Positions 6,568 through 9,055 of a DNA stretch of 9,055 bases are shown here, piece by piece (the stretch's first letter is position 1; each line of letters opens with the position of its first letter). The stretch lies in the NCBI GenBank assembly GCA_003223775.1, contig QHWK01000489.1, positions 1-9,055 on the forward strand, written 5' to 3'. The position numbers were made by a program, and so were the translations under genes. This stretch comes from Acidobacteriota bacterium (GTDB taxonomy: Bacteria > Acidobacteriota > Vicinamibacteria > Vicinamibacterales > CAVVIG01). The notes below the pieces were generated by a model. It was not told the DNA's origin, did no database searches, and saw only the letters and a list, made by a program, of their open reading frames with translations.

Positions 6568-7854
6568 ATGGCAGCCACCCCCCTTTCGTCGCATGCGGTC
6601 GCCCCGGAAGCGCCGGTTCAACCGGACTCGTCGCTCTTCGGCTGGTGGCGCGACGCCGATCGCCGCGCGCGCAACGCGTTCGTCGCCGCCTCGCTCGGCT
6701 GGATGCTCGACTCGTTCGACGTGATGCTCTACGCCATCGTCGTCGCGGCGTTGATCGAGGACCCCGCGCTGCGGCTCTCGCTCCGGACGGCCGGCATTCT
6801 CAACTCGGTCACGCTCGTCGCCGCCGCCGGCGGCGGCATTGCCTTCGGCGTGATCGCCGACCGCATCGGCCGGAAGCGCGCGCTGATCGCGGCAGTCCTG
6901 ATCTACTCGGTGTTCACCGCCGCGTGCGGCTTCGCGCAGTCGGCGCTGCAGCTCGCGATCTTCAGGGTGGCGCTTGGCCTCGGCATGGGCGGCGAATGGG
7001 CCACCGGCGCGGCGCTCGTGTCGGAGAGCTTCCCGGCGCGCCACCGCGGCAAGGCGCTCGCGTTCGTGCAGAGCGCGTGGGCGATCGGCTACGGCCTGGC
7101 GGCGCTGGTCAACCTCGTCGTGATGCCGATCTGGGGCTGGCGCGGCGTCTTCTTCGTCGGCGTGCTGCCGGCGCTCCTCACCGTCTGGATTCAGCGGCGC
7201 GTCGAGGAGCCGCAGATCTGGCGCGACTCCACGTCGGCCGATCGCGGCCGCATCGGCATGCTCTTCGCGCCCGGCTTCGCGAAGACGACGACCTTCCTCA
7301 CGCTGATGAACGCGTGCACGCTGTTCGCGTGGTGGGGGCTGAACAGCTGGGTGCCCGGGTATCTGCGCCTGCCGCCGTCGCGCGGCGGCATCGGCCTCTC
7401 GTCGTCGACGATGTCGATGTTCGTGATTGCGATGCAGGTCGGCATGTGGTTCGGCTACGTGAGCTTCGGGTTCTTCGCCGACGCCTTCGGCCGCCGGCGC
7501 GCGTACGTCCTCTATGTGCTCGCCGCGAGCGTGCTGCTGCCGCTCTACGGATTTCTCCGGCAGCCCGTGCTGCTGCTCCTCCTCGGGCCGTTCGTCGCGT
7601 TCTTCGGCACCGGCTACTACAGCGGCTTCGGCGCCGTCATCGCGGAGCTCTATCCGACGACGGTCCGCGCGACGGCGGCGGGCGTCTGCTACAACACCGG
7701 ACGGCTGGCGAGCGCAATCGCGCCGTACACGGTCGCGTCGATCGCCGAGGCGCGCGGCTTCGCGGCCGCCTTCGGCGTCGCAGGCGCCGCGTTTGTGCTC
7801 GCCGCCGTCATGTGGATCTGGATCCCGGACACTCGGAACAGCGAACTCCTCTAG
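6568..7854 (+). CDS. MFS transporter, sialate/aromatic acid:H+ symporter-like
   Basis: 428 residues from ATG 6568 to TAG 7852-7854. An in-frame ATG at 6523 is possible; 6568 is preferred because it gives a typical short polar N-terminus and AGGA lies 12 nt before it, though that spacing is long. Twelve hydrophobic segments fit the sequence in two halves. TM1 has LDSFDVMLYA (about 47-56), typical of the AHS/SHS carriers. The MFS signature in loop 2-3 is GVIADRIGRK (94-103), and its second-half echo is GFFADAFGRR (301-310). The segment GLGMGGEWATGAALVSESFP (137-156) followed by HRGKALAFVQSAWAIGYG is close to the sialate/lactate (NanT/JenT-type) group. Inner-membrane proton symport of an organic acid is likely. 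It lies 97 nt after pxpA on the same strand, so co-transcription is plausible and 5-oxoproline or a related acid is a guess for the substrate. A motif-only call cannot separate aromatic acid, sialate and monocarboxylate carriers. Confidence 0.9.
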   Translation: MAATPLSSHAVAPEAPVQPDSSLFGWWRDADRRARNAFVAASLGWMLDSFDVMLYAIVVAALIEDPALRLSLRTAGILNSVTLVAAAGGGIAFGVIADRIGRKRALIAAVLIYSVFTAACGFAQSALQLAIFRVALGLGMGGEWATGAALVSESFPARHRGKALAFVQSAWAIGYGLAALVNLVVMPIWGWRGVFFVGVLPALLTVWIQRRVEEPQIWRDSTSADRGRIGMLFAPGFAKTTTFLTLMNACTLFAWWGLNSWVPGYLRLPPSRGGIGLSSSTMSMFVIAMQVGMWFGYVSFGFFADAFGRRRAYVLYVLAASVLLPLYGFLRQPVLLLLLGPFVAFFGTGYYSGFGAVIAELYPTTVRATAAGVCYNTGRLASAIAPYTVASIAEARGFAAAFGVAGAAFVLAAVMWIWIPDTRNSELL

Positions 7855-7885
7855 TCAGGGCGACAAGAGGAGCGAGGAACAAAAA

Positions 7886-7904
7886 GGGGGTCGGGGGGGG
7901 AGGG
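7886..7904 (+). other. G-run block, potential G-quadruplex
   Basis: GGGGG at 7886-7890, TC, eight G at 7893-7900, A, then GGG at 7902-7904. It is followed by CCTGGCGAG, one degenerate unit of the 9-nt repeat seen at 5642-5704. No tandem array and no downstream plus-strand gene are present. Long homopolymer G is also prone to sequencing error. Confidence 0.5.
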
Positions 7905-8024
7905 CCTGGCGAGCCACCGTTCATGCGCAGGAGACGGCGGACCTGTCGGGAAAACGCCGGTCCATGCGAACGTTCGGCGGCTCGTCAGGACGCCGTGCGT
8001 GACTAGCGGCGTCGCTCATCCATA

Positions 8025-8041
8025 TCGCAAGCCGCGTGCCG
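8025..8041 (-). promoter_or_regulatory. Sigma-54 (RpoN)-like promoter element on the minus strand
   Basis: Read on the minus strand, GGCACG (8040-8035), 4-nt spacer, TTGC (8030-8027) match the GG/GC core and spacing of the consensus TGGCACG-N4-TTGCW; the flanking T and W positions do not match (C and G). It points left, towards the 3' end of the MFS gene, and no gene begins in that direction within the spacer. It may drive a small or antisense RNA, or be a remnant. Confidence 0.4.
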
Positions 8042-8103
8042 CGCGTTGGTCGCCCTAAGTGGTTGATATTCCACGCCGCGCCCGGTAACGGCCGACACAA
8101 ACT

Positions 8104-8119
8104 CCGTAAGCGTTTACGG
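8104..8119. promoter_or_regulatory. LacI-family operator-like palindrome (or weak terminator stem)
   Basis: CCGTAAGC at 8104-8111 faces GTTTACGG at 8112-8119, matching its own reverse complement at 14 of 16 positions with a central CG. The pattern GTAAnCGnTTAC is the usual shape of LacI/GalR-family operators. It lies 25 nt beyond the stop of the minus-strand hydrolase, so a second reading is a short 6-bp stem with a 4-nt loop acting in termination; the following T content is low, which argues against that. Confidence 0.4.
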
Positions 8120-8143
8120 GCCTCGCAAATTGCCCCGCCTCGT

Positions 8144-8980
8144 CTATTCGATTCGGACGATGCGCTCGGCGATGTGGGGGAATCGATCGAAGACGGCCGG
8201 ATCGTGGCCGGGGATGAGGAAGCGCGGCTCGCTCGCCAGCGAGCGCATCCGATCCTGCGTGCGCAGATTCGAGCCGGCATCGAGCGTCTGCGCGATCGGC
8301 GCGTGGCGCTCCAGGTTCTCGTAGAGATACATGTTGTCGGACGCGAGCACGACCAGGTGCGCGCCCGTCTGCGCGCCGACGAACTGCGACGCCCACGTGT
8401 GCCTGCCGCCGATGCCGAACCGGATGCCCGGCAGCGACTTATCGTCGTCGCCCTTCACGAACGACACCTTGCCTTGCGTGTTCCGCTTCACGATCTCGAG
8501 GACGTCGTCGGCGTCGATGCCGCCGTGCGTCGTGCGCGACGACCACGCCTCGCCCGTGTAGTAGTCGTACTCGTCCTTCTGAATCCAGACGCGCGCCGAC
8601 GGAAAGAGATCGATGCCGCCGGCGTGATCCCAGTGCATGTGCGTGAGCAGGATGTCGGTGACGTCGTTCGCGCCGATGCCGAGCGGCGCGAGCGCCTCAG
8701 GCGGAGGGACATAGTCCTTCACGGCGAACTGCCGGAAGTACTGCTCGCGGTGAAAGCCCGAGTCGACGAGCGCGACACGGCCGTCGGCGCCTTTCAGCAC
8801 CCAGACCATCATCGCGATGTCCATGCGCCGCGATCGGTCGGCGCCGGCGACGAGGCTCGACAGCGGAAAATTGGCGAGCGTCGCGAAGCGGGCGGCGTAG
8901 ATCTCGTGCGTGGGCGCCTGCGCGCGCGCGTGCGGTATCACGAGCGCGAGCGCGCAAGCAACGGAGCAGGCGACGGCCAT
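8144..8980 (-). CDS. Exported metallo-beta-lactamase-fold hydrolase, AHL lactonase-like
   Basis: 278 residues on the minus strand, from ATG (8980-8978) to TAG (8146-8144). The N-terminus MAVACSVACALALVIPHARA-QA is a signal peptide with a likely cut after Ala20 or Ala22, so the enzyme acts in the periplasm or outside. The binuclear metal site of the fold is complete: HMHWDH (His114, His116, Asp118, His119), His194 in GGRHTWASQ, Asp215 in LASDNMYLY, and His259 in IPGHDP. LTHMHWDHAGG and the FLIPGHDP ending fit the N-acyl-homoserine-lactone lactonase (AiiA/AttM-like) branch, which opens lactone rings. Other lactones or esters are possible, and AHL activity is not proven by motif. The A/G-rich AAAGGA just upstream supports the start. 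It is convergent with the MFS gene and not in an operon with it. Its leader carries a 9-nt repeat array. Confidence 0.9.
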   Translation of the reverse strand: MAVACSVACALALVIPHARAQAPTHEIYAARFATLANFPLSSLVAGADRSRRMDIAMMVWVLKGADGRVALVDSGFHREQYFRQFAVKDYVPPPEALAPLGIGANDVTDILLTHMHWDHAGGIDLFPSARVWIQKDEYDYYTGEAWSSRTTHGGIDADDVLEIVKRNTQGKVSFVKGDDDKSLPGIRFGIGGRHTWASQFVGAQTGAHLVVLASDNMYLYENLERHAPIAQTLDAGSNLRTQDRMRSLASEPRFLIPGHDPAVFDRFPHIAERIVRIE

Positions 8981-8983
8981 GTA

Positions 8984-8989
8984 TCCTTT
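8984..8989 (-). promoter_or_regulatory. Shine-Dalgarno of the lactonase-like gene
   Basis: AAAGGA on the minus strand ends 3 nt before ATG 8980. It is the clearest ribosome-binding site in the window, and it fixes this start. The repeat array begins just upstream of it. Confidence 0.6.
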
Positions 8990-8993
8990 GTGT

Positions 8994-9055
8994 CCTCTGC
9001 GACGCGCCCGACCCGGCTGGCCCGCCCGACCCGCCTGACCCGCCTGGCCCGCCCG
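8994..9055 (-). repeat. 9-nt tandem repeat array, second copy, before the lactonase-like gene
   Basis: On the minus (sense) strand the units are a partial CGGGCGGG (9055-9048), then CCAGGCGGG, TCAGGCGGG, TCGGGCGGG, CCAGCCGGG, TCGGGCGCG (to 9003) and a decayed TCGCAGAGG (9002-8994). The consensus YCRGGCGGG is that of the array at 5642-5704. Units decay towards the gene, and the array continues beyond the window edge. Sense-strand GGG runs at 9054-9052, 9050-9048, 9041-9039 and 9032-9030 (loops 1, 6 and 6) again fit a G-quadruplex pattern. Confidence 0.88.

Larger units (their letters stand above)
7855..8143. other. Intergenic region without a convincing gene, between convergent genes
   Basis: This 289-nt stretch separates the stop of the MFS gene from the stop of the minus-strand hydrolase. 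Open frames within it (for example a 27-codon ATG frame 7923-8006) are Arg-rich with no recognisable motif. It contains an A5 tract at 7881-7885 followed by G runs, a sigma-54-like element on the minus strand and a LacI-operator-like palindrome. It has more regulatory-looking signal than a convergent spacer needs, which suggests a relic promoter region or an unannotated small RNA. Confidence 0.6.

Noticed and set aside
6645..8006. Plus-strand open frame of 453 codons overlapping the MFS gene
   Set aside because: No hydrophobic segments, only Arg-rich text; the MFS frame has twelve predicted membrane segments and signature loops.
7921..8280. Minus-strand open frame of 119 codons at the end of the lactonase-like gene
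   Set aside because: It is mostly a shadow of that gene plus spacer, with no motif, although it covers the possible sigma-54 element.

Overview
The window is high-GC, with a strong G/C bias at third codon positions and long spurious open frames on the other strands. The outer-membrane TonB-dependent receptor shows a Gram-negative bacterium. The mix of an Oar-like receptor, a very large secreted M14 peptidase, a stand-alone LamB/YcsF protein, an MFS carrier and a secreted metallo-beta-lactamase-fold lactonase resembles soil Acidobacteriota (Vicinamibacteria-like). That placement is an inference from gene content; no taxonomic marker is present.

Layout. Positions 1-1392 (+) are the C-terminal two-strand-rich part of an Oar-like TonB-dependent receptor whose N-terminus lies left of the window. 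Positions 1393-1519 are a repeat-rich spacer forming an imperfect inverted repeat that runs into the next start codon. Positions 1520-5625 (+) hold one ancestral gene for a huge exported M14 metallocarboxypeptidase-like protein. It is split by a frame change near 3817-3820 into an N-terminal ORF (1520-3880) and a C-terminal ORF with the zinc site (to 5625). The N-terminal half carries two copies of a module beginning with an EF-hand/dockerin-like loop. Positions 5626-5708 are a 9-nt tandem repeat array ending just before the start of a pxpA/LamB-YcsF gene (5709-6470, +). An MFS transporter of the sialate/aromatic-acid type follows (6568-7854, +). Positions 7855-8143 carry no convincing gene but hold a G-run block, a sigma-54-like element on the minus strand and a LacI-operator-like palindrome. 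Positions 8144-8980 (-) encode an exported AHL-lactonase-like hydrolase. Positions 8994-9055 are a second array of the same 9-nt repeat, again on the sense side just upstream of that gene's start.

How the parts may work together. Receptor plus exported peptidase suggests capture and trimming of peptides at the cell surface. PxpA plus an MFS permease suggests uptake and opening of pyroglutamate or a related lactam. The link between the two halves is only same-strand proximity, so a single peptide-scavenging locus is a hypothesis.

The most unusual signal is non-coding. Two unlinked genes on opposite strands (pxpA and the lactonase-like gene) have the same G-rich 9-nt minisatellite placed in the sense orientation directly before the start codon. 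In both cases the mRNA could form a G-quadruplex. A third gene (the M14 gene) starts inside a different repeat family. Recurrent repeat insertion next to translation starts is the candidate undescribed system in this window.
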